Positions 1 through 6,302 of a DNA stretch of 40,610 bases are shown in pieces. How positions within the stretch are numbered: position 1 is the stretch's first letter; each line of letters begins with the position of its first letter. Both the position numbers and the translations under genes were made by a program. The notes under the pieces were generated by a model, which was not told where the DNA came from, made no database searches, and was given only the letters and a program-made list of their open reading frames with translations. The stretch spans positions 1 through 40,610 of the IMG/VR virus record IMGVR_UViG_3300010368_000031; one strand, written 5' to 3'. The DNA is from a virus.

Positions 1-126
1 CCGTCCTCGACCGCTTGGGCGTCAAGGTTAGCGAATCGGATGTGGAGCGGCTCTCGCAAAAGAAGGTGCAAGCATGAAGATCGACCGCCTCAAGCAGATG
101 GCCACCGAACTGGAAGACGCCTTCCG
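1..126. repeat. Terminal redundancy of the window (copy 1; copy 2 at 40485-40610)
   Basis: The first 126 bases match the last 126 bases except at positions 8 and 14, where C replaces T. Both differences are third-codon positions of the small helix-turn-helix gene and leave the protein unchanged. The most economical reading is a circular or circularly permuted genome cut open at this point, with the two mismatches reflecting co-existing variants in the sequenced population. It is not flanked by recombinase sites and is not a typical transposon repeat. Confidence 0.93.
3..77 (+). CDS. 3' part of the Cro-like helix-turn-helix gene (continues from 40334)
   Basis: This is the last 24 codons and the stop of the gene that is complete at 40334-40561. 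It is truncated here only because the circular genome was linearised inside it. The stop overlaps the start of the next gene as ATGA (74-77). Confidence 0.85.
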   Translation, partial: VLDRLGVKVSESDVERLSQKKVQA

Positions 127-565
127 TCGCCAGAATGACCTGCGCGTGGAAATCGCGGACATCTGCACGGTCATCAAGGCCAACGCGGAAATCACGAACA
201 TGCAGCTTCGTGCCGTCAAGCGGATCGTGAAGGCCCGCGCCAACGACACTATCGAAAAGCTGCGCGAGACGATGGACGAGGACCAGTTGATCTTCGACGC
301 CCTGTCGGGATCGACAAACAATTTGTCTGTCGCACCGAACACCGACCACGACCCGGAGACGGGCGAGATTATCGAGTCCGGCGAATTGACGCCGAGCGCG
401 CCGGTAAGCTGCGATGGCGCTACTCCGGTAGAGGGCGACATTGGGGGTGATCCTTTGTCGGGTACCAGCCCGCAGCCGGTGGAAGCCCGGCACATCGACA
501 CTCGCACCCCTGAAGACATCCTGGGTGACGATCCCATTCCCGCATTCCTCAAGAGGCAAGCATGA
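74..565 (+). CDS. GapR-like (DUF2312-type) protein with long acidic tail
   Basis: This 163-residue protein starts at an ATG overlapping the upstream stop (ATGA). Residues 1-80 are predicted helical. They resemble the DUF2312/GapR fold in the order of features: a heptad helix with E-L-E-D-A, an I-A-D-I segment, then R-A-V-K-R-I-V-K followed by an acidic helix. GapR is an alphaproteobacterial protein that binds overtwisted DNA ahead of replication and transcription machinery. Residues 80-163 are acidic, rich in G, S and P, and look disordered; ordinary GapR proteins lack such a tail. A role on replicating phage DNA, or interference with host GapR, is inference. An unrelated coiled-coil protein is the main alternative. 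Confidence 0.55.
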   Translation: MKIDRLKQMATELEDAFRRQNDLRVEIADICTVIKANAEITNMQLRAVKRIVKARANDTIEKLRETMDEDQLIFDALSGSTNNLSVAPNTDHDPETGEIIESGELTPSAPVSCDGATPVEGDIGGDPLSGTSPQPVEARHIDTRTPEDILGDDPIPAFLKRQA

Positions 566-840
566 ACACACTTCACCTGACGACCGCATGGTGCGGACTG
601 GCCTCCTTAAAACGTCAGGCGATGGGGGGCGGTTTTTCTTCTGCCCAAGGGACCGCCCCCAACCCTTCCTCCCCTGGTGACTCCCTCGCCAGCAAACTGG
701 CGGACCCTTCGGGGTCTGCCCCCTTTATTCAGGCATGGGGCGCTGACGGTCGATCCGTCCACTGGCTGCCCTGTGAGCCACATAACCACCACATTCTCGA
801 CGACGGCGGGTTCGACACGCCCCGTCACGGCGGCGTCTGA
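562..840 (+). CDS. Hypothetical protein, 92 aa, uncertain
   Basis: No family is recognised. The support is positional. The ATG overlaps the stop of the GapR-like gene as ATGA, and the stop lies two bases before the ATG of the next small frame, matching the tight packing of this operon. The composition (G, S, P, H rich, no clear hydrophobic core) is poor for a folded protein. The DNA also contains two strong hairpins: GGGGGCGGT/ACCGCCCCC at about 625-660 and a CGGACCC-TTCG-GGGTCTG hairpin at about 701-719. The segment could therefore be a structured leader rather than a gene. Confidence 0.35.
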   Translation: MNTLHLTTAWCGLASLKRQAMGGGFSSAQGTAPNPSSPGDSLASKLADPSGSAPFIQAWGADGRSVHWLPCEPHNHHILDDGGFDTPRHGGV

Positions 841-842
841 CA

Positions 843-941
843 ATGCGTGTCTCTAACCTCCATGAAAGGGTGTCTTTGATGTTCTCACCGGGGCGGTGGG
901 AAGGTCAATCCAGCCCCTGTCCGCCGCAGGGGAGGGGGTGA
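843..941 (+). CDS. Short leader frame (32 aa) coupled to the helicase start
   Basis: A 32-codon frame starts at ATG 843 and ends in TGA at 939-941, overlapping the helicase ATG as TGATG. Its last codons form the purine-rich GGGGAGGGGG ribosome-binding site of the helicase gene. It may be a real micro-protein or a translational coupler that controls helicase synthesis. No similarity is recognised. Confidence 0.3.
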   Translation: MRVSNLHERVSLMFSPGRWEGQSSPCPPQGRG

Positions 942-2332
942 TGTATAGCGAATTCATACAATCCAAGGCGAAGGTTGACGCGCCTACCGGGTTCGATGGT
1001 GATGCTATCGTTCCCGATCAGGCATTTGATTTTCAGGCCGCCCTAAGCCGCTGGTCGCTCAAGCGTGGCCGGGCGGCGCTGTTTGCTGGTACGGGCCTCG
1101 GCAAGTCCCTCATGGAATTGACGTGGGCGGACAACGTGGCCCGTCATACTGGCAATCCGATCTTGCTATTCACGCCGTTGGCCGTGTCTTCGCAGATGGT
1201 CCGCAGCGAGGCCCCGAAATTCGGTATTGAAGCCAGGATGGTCCGCGACCAATCCGAGTGCGGTCCTGGTATCAACGTAACGAACTATCAGAAGCTGGAC
1301 CATTTCGATATGGCCGCGTTTGGCGGTGTCGTTCTTGACGAATCCAGCATCCTCAAAAGCACTGACGGTCACTATCGCACGCGGCTGATTGCGGAGTGTG
1401 CGACGGTTCCGTTCCGGCTTGCGGCGACGGCTACCCCGGCCCCAAACGACTTCATGGAGTTGGGCAATCACGCCGAGTTTCTTGGCGTCATGTCCTATAC
1501 CGACATGCTGGCCTCTTTCTTTACGCACGATGGCGGCGAGACGCAGAAATGGCGATTGAAGGGATGGGCAGAGGATCGTTTCTGGCGATGGATGGCGTCT
1601 TGGTCGGTAATGATCCGGCATCCTCGTGATCTTGGATTCGATCAGGACGGCTACGATCTGCCGCCGATGAAGCGGCATCTGCATATCGTGCAGAGTAATG
1701 ACGGGCCGAGCATTGAGACCGGGCATCTGTTCCCGATGCAGGCCGAGACACTATCCGAGCGGATCGCCGCGAGGCGCGAGACCGTCGCCGATCGAGTGGC
1801 GCAAGCCGCGTCAGTTACCCCTGCTGATCGACCGTTCGTATGGTGGTGCAACCTCAATTCGGAAAGTGAGGCACTTGCTGCCGCCATTCCTGATGCCGTC
1901 GAGGTTCGCGGATCCGATAAGGATTCCGAGAAAGAACGCAAGCTGATCGACTTCTCTGAGGGCCGCATTCGCGTACTCGTGACCAAACCATCAATCGCCG
2001 GTTTCGGCATGAACTGGCAGCATTGTTGCGATACCGGGTTCGTCGGTCTCAGCGACAGCTTCGAGCAGATTTATCAGGCAACTCGGCGCTTTTGGCGGTT
2101 TGGCCAAACCAAGCCCGTCAATGTGCATTTCATCGCGTCCGAAATCGAGGGCGCGGTTCTGCAAAACATCAAACGTAAGGAATCCGACGCCGACCGCATG
2201 GCGCAAGCGATGGTCGCGCATATGGCGGAACTGAGCGCCGAGAACGTGCGCGGTCTCGTTCGGGATCGCGAGGAATACGAGCCGCAGGTCGATATGGCCT
2301 TGCCGGAATGGATGGGGAGTAACGCCGCATGA
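941..2332 (+). CDS. SNF2/DEAD-type superfamily II helicase
   Basis: This 463-residue superfamily II ATPase has Walker A GTGLGKS (residues 50-56), a DESS motif II (133-136), TATP motif III (about 163-166) and a C-terminal Q-x-x-R-R-F-W-R-F-G-Q motif VI (about 376-388) typical of SNF2 and phage helicases. An upstream GTG (896) is open, but ATG 941 was chosen because GGAGGGGGTG sits directly before it. The stop overlaps the next gene's ATG as ATGA, so helicase and methyltransferase are translated as a pair. The pair recalls methylase-translocase modules of anti-phage systems. Here it more likely serves phage DNA replication or modification, but the exact role is not known. Confidence 0.85.
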   Translation: MYSEFIQSKAKVDAPTGFDGDAIVPDQAFDFQAALSRWSLKRGRAALFAGTGLGKSLMELTWADNVARHTGNPILLFTPLAVSSQMVRSEAPKFGIEARMVRDQSECGPGINVTNYQKLDHFDMAAFGGVVLDESSILKSTDGHYRTRLIAECATVPFRLAATATPAPNDFMELGNHAEFLGVMSYTDMLASFFTHDGGETQKWRLKGWAEDRFWRWMASWSVMIRHPRDLGFDQDGYDLPPMKRHLHIVQSNDGPSIETGHLFPMQAETLSERIAARRETVADRVAQAASVTPADRPFVWWCNLNSESEALAAAIPDAVEVRGSDKDSEKERKLIDFSEGRIRVLVTKPSIAGFGMNWQHCCDTGFVGLSDSFEQIYQATRRFWRFGQTKPVNVHFIASEIEGAVLQNIKRKESDADRMAQAMVAHMAELSAENVRGLVRDREEYEPQVDMALPEWMGSNAA

Positions 2333-3273
2333 AGGCCATCAATCAGGTCATTACTGACGACTATGCAGTTTATCAAGGCGATAGCTGTGAATTGATTTCT
2401 GGTATCCCCGATAGCAGCATTCACTTCGGCATTCACTCGCCGCCGTTCGAGGGTCTTTACAAGTTTTCGTCGAGTGAGCGCGACCTTAGCAACAGCGAGG
2501 GGGCGCAATTTTGGGAACATTATGGATTTCTGATCCGCGAACTGCATCGCGTCACGATGCCTGGGCGCATTCATGCTGTCCATGTCATGCAATTGCCGAC
2601 CAGTAAGATCAGGCATGGCTATATCGGAATGCGCGACTTTCGGGGCGAGGTGATCCGCGCATTCGAGGCGGACGGATGGATTTTCCATTCTGAGGTCTGC
2701 ATCTGGAAAGATCCCGTAGTCGCTCAGCAGCGCACCAAGTCGATCCGACTTCTTCACAAGCAGATCGTGAAAGACAGCACGATTAGCGGACAGGGGTTGG
2801 CCGACTACATCGTATCGTTTCGCAAGCCCGGCGAAAACCCCGCCCCAGTTGCCGGGTGCTTCGACCGCTACGTCGGCACGAATGAGCCTGACAGGTCGAA
2901 ATACACAACGCCGACAGATGGCAGAAATTGGTACAGCATCGAGGTGTGGCAGCGGTATGCATCCCCTGTCTGGATGGATATTGACCAGACGCGCACCCTG
3001 CAATTTCGGACCGCCCGCGACGAGCGCGACGAAGTGCATATCTCGCCGCTACAGCTCGACGTAATCGAGCGATGCATCGACCTTTGGAGCAATCCCGGTG
3101 AGACCGTGCTTACGCCATTCCTCGGCATCGGTTCAGAAGTCTATTCGGCGATTGAGATGGGCCGAAAGGGCATCGGCTTCGAGTTGAAGGAGTCCTATTT
3201 CCGTCAAGCGGTCAAGAATCTGGCGAGGGCCAAAGAACGGCAGGTAGGGTTGTTCGCTGGGAGCGCCGCGTGA
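2329..3273 (+). CDS. Solitary amino-DNA methyltransferase (N4-C or N6-A), permuted beta-type order
   Basis: This 314-residue AdoMet-dependent DNA methyltransferase carries catalytic motif IV SPPF at residues 37-40 and AdoMet motif I F-L-G-I-G-S-E near 264-270. Motif order IV then I is the beta arrangement. SPPF is more common in N4-cytosine enzymes, whereas DPPY marks most N6-adenine enzymes, so N4-cytosine is favoured but unproven. The region between (residues 60-220) should hold the target recognition part. No restriction endonuclease is adjacent. The start overlaps the helicase stop and the stop overlaps the RusA ATG (TGATG), fixing it in the early operon. It is likely to modify phage DNA against host restriction or alter regulatory methylation. 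Confidence 0.82.
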   Translation: MKAINQVITDDYAVYQGDSCELISGIPDSSIHFGIHSPPFEGLYKFSSSERDLSNSEGAQFWEHYGFLIRELHRVTMPGRIHAVHVMQLPTSKIRHGYIGMRDFRGEVIRAFEADGWIFHSEVCIWKDPVVAQQRTKSIRLLHKQIVKDSTISGQGLADYIVSFRKPGENPAPVAGCFDRYVGTNEPDRSKYTTPTDGRNWYSIEVWQRYASPVWMDIDQTRTLQFRTARDERDEVHISPLQLDVIERCIDLWSNPGETVLTPFLGIGSEVYSAIEMGRKGIGFELKESYFRQAVKNLARAKERQVGLFAGSAA

Positions 3274-3611
3274 TGCACTCTGTCTGCCTATGGCTCCCAT
3301 TCCCCCCGAGCGTTAATGGCCTGTACCCCGGCAAGGTCCGGCGGTTCAAGTCGCGGCGCTACCGGAACTGGATCCATGAGGCGGACGTTGCGTTACTGCA
3401 ACAGGACTTCAAGCCCGTCGAGGGCAAGTGTGAGGTTCACTATAAGTTCGGACGCCCGGATGCCCGCAAGCGCGACGTGTTCAACTTCGAGAAGGCGCTG
3501 ACTGACTACCTCGTGAGCGCGGGCGTTATTGAAGACGATTCACTGATTGAGCGTGGGACTGTCGAATGGGCCACGCATAAAGGCGTAACAGTGGAGATAT
3601 GGCCGATATGA
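3273..3611 (+). CDS. rusA: RusA-type Holliday junction resolvase
   Basis: This 112-residue protein matches the RusA fold. It has an N-terminal L-P-F-P-P-S-V-N strand, and a central K-R-D-x-x-N-x-x-K-x-x-x-D helix supplying the metal-binding aspartates, followed by G-V-I-E-D-D. RusA cuts four-way junctions that arise during phage recombination and before packaging. ATG 3273 overlaps the methyltransferase stop; a GTG one codon earlier (3270) is also possible. The other recombination genes (ERF, SSB, NinB, DUF968) are in the leftward operon, so the module is split between the two early transcripts. Confidence 0.88.
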   Translation: MHSVCLWLPFPPSVNGLYPGKVRRFKSRRYRNWIHEADVALLQQDFKPVEGKCEVHYKFGRPDARKRDVFNFEKALTDYLVSAGVIEDDSLIERGTVEWATHKGVTVEIWPI

Positions 3612-3748
3612 CCGACGAACAACGCCGCCTAATCCAGGAATACGAACGCAAGCAGGAGCGATACGCCAAGGCGGAGCCGGGGTGTAAGACCGGCCACTGG
3701 CGATCCCTCAGGCTGTTGGTCAAGGACATGCTGGAGGCGGGCGCGTGA
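3608..3748 (+). CDS. Small hydrophilic protein, 46 aa
   Basis: A 46-codon frame starts with an ATG overlapping the RusA stop (ATGA) and ends with a TGA that overlaps the next GTG start. The protein begins M-T-D-E-Q-R-R-L, is charged throughout and is probably a helix followed by a short C-terminal basic helix. It is not recognised. Overlaps at both ends are the main evidence that it is translated. Confidence 0.55.
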   Translation: MTDEQRRLIQEYERKQERYAKAEPGCKTGHWRSLRLLVKDMLEAGA

Positions 3749-3894
3749 ACGCCATCTTCGCCCCCAACATCATCGCCGCGTGTCGCTGCCCGGCCTTTGC
3801 CGCGTGCTGCTACGCGATGGGTGCTGAGATGAAACCGCTATCGGGATATCCCGGACAATTCTCGTTTCTGATGACGTGGAGGGACCGTGACTGA
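3745..3894 (+). CDS. Small cysteine-rich protein, 49 aa
   Basis: This frame has a GTG start overlapping the upstream stop (GTGA) and ends inside the start region of the GcrA-like gene. The protein has five cysteines in its first half (A-A-C-R-C-P-A-F-A-A-C-C pattern), so metal binding is possible. It is not recognised. The chained overlaps on both sides support translation. Confidence 0.45.
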   Translation: MNAIFAPNIIAACRCPAFAACCYAMGAEMKPLSGYPGQFSFLMTWRDRD

Positions 3895-4441
3895 TTGGAC
3901 TGATACTCGTGTCGCATCACTTCGTCAGTTATGGCGAAGCGACCTAACAACATCTGAGATTGGCAACGCTATCGGCGTGTCCAAGAATGCCGTGATCGGC
4001 AAGGCGAAGCGTCTTGGGTTGGGCCAAAAGACAAACCGCGTGGTCGACAAGGAACCGACATATCGCATACACCGTAGCTCGCGGGATGGGTATCTGTCGA
4101 TCCGGTGGTATGATGACGGCAAGGAATACAGCAGAGCGACGGGGACAAAGGACCCAGAGAAAGCCGCAGCCTGCATCCCCGCTGCTATCGCTTACCATGA
4201 ATCCAGAAAGCGAATCGCGCTATTGGACAGTCTTGGTCGCCACCTATCCGACCTCGGCCACAATGAATGCCGGTGGGCAACGACACCACACAAGGTAAAG
4301 CCGTCCGAGCATCGATTCTGCGGTCTTCCCACGGCAGACGGTGATGTCTACTGTGACCGTCACAATGTCAAGAAACGCATGAAGTGGGTGCGCGGCCAGA
4401 AAAAGACCGACTTCATGATATACAAGGGGTCGGCAGCATGA
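3887..4441 (+). CDS. GcrA-like cell cycle regulator with an inserted middle domain
   Basis: This 184-residue protein has the two conserved ends of GcrA. Residues 1-45 form the helix-turn-helix, with W-T-D-x-R-V near the start, L-W then S-E-I-G and K-N-A-V-I-G-K-A-K-R-L-G-L. Residues about 125-165 form the Cys/His end, with N-E-C-R-W, F-C-G-L-P and Y-C-x-x-H. GcrA is an alphaproteobacterial sigma70 cofactor that responds to GANTC methylation by CcrM. Between the ends, residues 55-105 are unusual, with a G-Y-L-S-I-R-W-Y-D-D-G-K strand set followed by an alanine-rich helix, somewhat like an AP2-type DNA-binding unit. The start is GTG 3887, preceded by GGAGGG. It may redirect host transcription or act as the phage's own activator. 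Confidence 0.82.
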   Translation: MTDWTDTRVASLRQLWRSDLTTSEIGNAIGVSKNAVIGKAKRLGLGQKTNRVVDKEPTYRIHRSSRDGYLSIRWYDDGKEYSRATGTKDPEKAAACIPAAIAYHESRKRIALLDSLGRHLSDLGHNECRWATTPHKVKPSEHRFCGLPTADGDVYCDRHNVKKRMKWVRGQKKTDFMIYKGSAA

Positions 4442-4800
4442 CATTCAATGACTTCTGGGCCGTCTGCCCGCCAGGCCGTAAGATCGACAAGCCCACATGT
4501 ATGGCGCTGTTCAACGGCATCACCAACGGCGGCATCGAGACCACATCAGTGGACCCGGACGGCAACCGTCACAAGCTGCACTTGCAAGCCACGCCGCAAG
4601 AGTTGGTCGAGGCCATGAAGGCTTCCCGCTGGCAGTGGAACGAGCAGGACACGGCATTGTGCTTCATCCCGCACCCGAGAACGTGGCTGAACAAAGGCCG
4701 GTTCATGGACCTTGAAGACGACGAGCGCCGCGAGATGGCCGCGCGTTGGGACCGGGTACAGGAGATTATGACGGATCGGAAGGTGGTGAACCTGCGGTGA
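4438..4800 (+). CDS. Replication-initiation-type C-terminal domain protein
   Basis: This 120-residue protein has the pattern at the C-terminus of many phage replication and helicase-loader proteins: F-N-D-F-W-x-x-x-P at the N-terminus, a central helical part, then F-I-P-H-P-R-T-W-L-N-K-G-R-F-M-D. The larger DNA-binding part of those proteins is absent, so it is a stand-alone version of that domain. ATG 4438 overlaps the GcrA-like stop. No DNA polymerase, primase or DnaB-type helicase was found, so the phage probably recruits host replication enzymes. This protein and the SNF2-type helicase are the likely contacts (inference). Confidence 0.6.
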   Translation: MTFNDFWAVCPPGRKIDKPTCMALFNGITNGGIETTSVDPDGNRHKLHLQATPQELVEAMKASRWQWNEQDTALCFIPHPRTWLNKGRFMDLEDDERREMAARWDRVQEIMTDRKVVNLR

Positions 4801-4934
4801 TCTCAAAGGCAGCACGTCGGCGGGATGTGACGCTGGGGCGTGCTGTTCAATCCGGTACCAGGGGCGAGTGCATAACCGGGCAGGCGAGTACGAAAGGCGG
4901 AGCGCCGCACTCATCGGGGACAGACACCCGATAA
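4797..4934 (+). CDS. Doubtful small basic protein, 45 aa
   Basis: The GTG start overlaps the preceding stop as GTGA and the frame ends at 4934. The product is basic and rich in glycine, serine and threonine, with no core. It is not recognised. The following 4935-5099 contains no convincing gene: short open stretches exist in all frames but lack starts, and the phrase GGGTCAAGACT occurs twice (about 5002 and 5073). Confidence 0.25.
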   Translation: MISKAARRRDVTLGRAVQSGTRGECITGQASTKGGAPHSSGTDTR

Positions 4935-5099
4935 GCAGCCGCCAACCTCATGGGCCACTGTCGGCATCGTGGGGGCCACAAGCGAAGGGATTGGCTCCGA
5001 GGGTCAAGACTTCACGCGGAGGCTGGTAACGGTCTAGGGCCGTACTATGCCTTCGCTCAGGGAATCACCAAGGGTCAAGACTATAGAGGATTGATGACA

Positions 5100-5243
5100 A
5101 TGACCTACGCACTATTCGCTTACGCCCTGATGGGCCTGATCGCTGCCCTGTACCATATCGTCAGGGAACCCGATGCGGGCGCACTCGAATACCTGAAGAC
5201 GCTGGCCCTATGGCCGGTGCGGATATGGAGGTGGATACCATGA
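5100..5243 (+). CDS. Small single-span membrane protein, 47 aa
   Basis: The product starts M-T-Y-A-L-F-A-Y and has one hydrophobic segment (about residues 3-22) followed by a cytoplasmic-type tail ending W-R-W-I-P. ATG 5100 was preferred over ATG 5094 because AGAGGA at 5085-5090 gives a better spacing. The stop overlaps the next ATG at 5240. No family is recognised. Many phage small membrane proteins act on the host envelope, but nothing here shows that. Confidence 0.5.
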   Translation: MTYALFAYALMGLIAALYHIVREPDAGALEYLKTLALWPVRIWRWIP

Positions 5244-5515
5244 TCACCAAGTCAGACATAGCGGAACTGGTGGGGCGGGCGAGGAATATGTCTGCGGCAC
5301 TCCAGCTTGGCGAGCGCATCGGATGGGGTTCGGACACTTCGTTGATGGACGCTCTTGCCGCCGCCCTCGAAGCACAACAGGCAGAGATAGCGCGGTTGGT
5401 TGGTGCGCTGCGCGAGATTGAGGAGTTCGGCTGTAACGCGCCGGGGTGTGGGTTCACGTGCGCCGCAAAGGCCCGCGCCGCCCTCAAGGCATGGGAAGGC
5501 AATGAAGATGGCTAA
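5240..5515 (+). CDS. Hypothetical helical protein, 91 aa
   Basis: The start M-I-T-K-S-D was chosen because GGAGGTG lies six bases upstream of ATG 5240. The protein is alpha-helical with a coiled-coil-like centre (A-A-A-L-E-A-Q-Q-A-E-I-A-R-L) and two cysteines (C-N-A-P-G-C, then a third at F-T-C) near the end that could bind a metal. It resembles the many small phage ead/Ea22-like helical proteins in character only. It overlaps the following gene by eight bases. Confidence 0.6.
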   Translation: MITKSDIAELVGRARNMSAALQLGERIGWGSDTSLMDALAAALEAQQAEIARLVGALREIEEFGCNAPGCGFTCAAKARAALKAWEGNEDG

Positions 5516-5987
5516 ACGAGGAAGACCGAGAAAGGACATCATGCTGCAAATCGTACACCAACAGGAAGAAGCTATGCGTAAGGCGAAGATCGGTTCCATT
5601 GCCAACGGCGACGAACAGCGGGGCGCGTATCCCCTTGGTGCGCTATGGGCGCGGGAGTTCATCGACCAGTCAAGGCATGACGCTGGCGTGAAGTACGCGG
5701 AACTATACGGGCGGGTATTCGGCAGGACCACGCCGGGGACAAGCGACGGCAGCCCCGAACTGTCCGAAGCGGCGATGGAGAAATGCGAGCGCGACTACTG
5801 GGAGGCTGCAAACCTGCTGGCATCACACTCACGCGCCATCAAGGACGCGGTGGACAATGCGGCGGTCTACAGCCGCTATCCGTCAATGCTGTTTCACGCC
5901 CGCAAGCGCCGATCCGATAAGCACCTGCTAGACGGTCTGGCGATCCTAGACAAGCTGTTCAACGCGGGTGAGAGGGCGGTGGCTTGA
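5508..5987 (+). CDS. Basic DNA-binding-type protein before the late promoter (candidate late regulator)
   Basis: This 159-residue protein starts at ATG 5508, eight bases after GGAAGG. Its N-terminus K-R-G-R-P-R-K is an AT-hook-like minor-groove binding motif. The rest is helical, with a long predicted helix around E-R-D-Y-W-E-A-A-N-L-L and a basic H-A-R-K-R-R-S-D-K stretch. It is the last gene before the strong late promoter, the position held by Q-type antiterminators in lambdoid phages. The stop codon even overlaps a TTGACA at 5984. A late-gene regulator is therefore plausible, but no sequence family was recognised. Confidence 0.6.
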   Translation: MAKRGRPRKDIMLQIVHQQEEAMRKAKIGSIANGDEQRGAYPLGALWAREFIDQSRHDAGVKYAELYGRVFGRTTPGTSDGSPELSEAAMEKCERDYWEAANLLASHSRAIKDAVDNAAVYSRYPSMLFHARKRRSDKHLLDGLAILDKLFNAGERAVA

Positions 5988-6005
5988 CACCCTGTAAATT
6001 ACCCG

Positions 6006-6034
6006 TTGACACGGTGTCTAGTGAGCCGTACAAT
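6006..6034 (+). promoter_or_regulatory. Strong sigma70-type late promoter
   Basis: TTGACA at 6006-6011 and TACAAT at 6029-6034 are separated by 17 bases, close to the sigma70 consensus. A second TTGACA at 5984-5989 lies 22 bases upstream. Transcription would start near 6041 and enter the structured RNA at 6041-6290 and then the terminase genes. The arrangement is like the PR' late promoter and 6S leader RNA of lambda. Confidence 0.75.
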
Positions 6035-6040
6035 CTGAAT

Positions 6041-6290
6041 ATTCTATGATGGTTTCGTGCGCCCACGGTTCGCCGGTCGGGCGCTGTTTCATTGGGGCTG
6101 ACAGGGAACGGGCAAGCGCCTCAGTCGGGTCATGTAAGCCGTTAGGCCACAGTACCCGAGACGCCTCTGCCGCACGTCGGTTCAATTCCGACCGGCTCCA
6201 CCAGTTTCGCCCGCTGCGCCTCTAACAGCATCCCAGTATAACGGCGACTCTCCGCGCCGATTGGTAGAGCGAGGGGTGAGCGGGCGATTC
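6041..6290 (+). ncRNA. Structured leader or non-coding RNA between early and late genes
   Basis: No gene fits here, but the strand folds in three modules. The first is GCGCCC/GGGCGC (about 6059-6083) enclosing CGG-TTCG-CCG. The second is a tRNA-like domain at 6094-6203 (separate entry). The third is a long helix with TCGCCCGCT (6207-6215) pairing perfectly with AGCGGGCGA (6279-6287), continued by CTCTA (6220-6224) with TAGAG (6265-6269) and GGCG with CGCC inside (6243-6246, 6255-6258). A strong promoter lies directly upstream. The folds were made by hand, so pairings outside the perfect stems are tentative. Confidence 0.6.
6094..6203 (+). ncRNA. tRNA-like domain with tmRNA features and encoded CCA
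   Basis: 5' GGGGCTG (6094-6100) pairs with CGGCTCC (6193-6199), followed by A73 and CCA. The T-arm GTCGG-TTCAATT-CCGAC (6176-6192) is perfect. The third acceptor pair is G-U, the alanine-tRNA identity element also present in tmRNA, and 5' GGGGCTGA is the same as the E. coli tmRNA 5' end. There is no D-stem and no normal anticodon arm. The middle forms one long imperfect helix (GGCA/TGCC, GCG/CGC, CGGGT/ACCCG) capped by GCC-GTTA-GGC, like tmRNA helix P2. No tag reading frame is present. It is either a minimal tmRNA-like RNA or a decayed tRNA. Confidence 0.55.
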
Positions 6291-6302
6291 CTATGAGGTG
6301 AC

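Noticed and set aside
1-126. Long terminal repeats or att sites of a prophage
   Set aside because: The repeat lies inside coding sequence at the window ends and its two copies abut the cut exactly, as expected for a linearised circular assembly.
4950-5243. 97-codon frame starting at 4950
   Set aside because: Its first 50 residues are R/G/H-rich without a ribosome site. Only the last 47 codons from ATG 5100 look like a protein with a membrane span.
6094-6290. Ordinary tRNA, full tmRNA or permuted two-piece tmRNA
   Set aside because: No 7-nt anticodon loop with 5-bp stem can be formed, no tag-coding frame with an alanine-rich end exists, and the CCA half lies downstream of the 5' half, so the gene is not permuted. 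The D-arm-like GGTAGAGCG at 6263 has no matching acceptor or T-arm.
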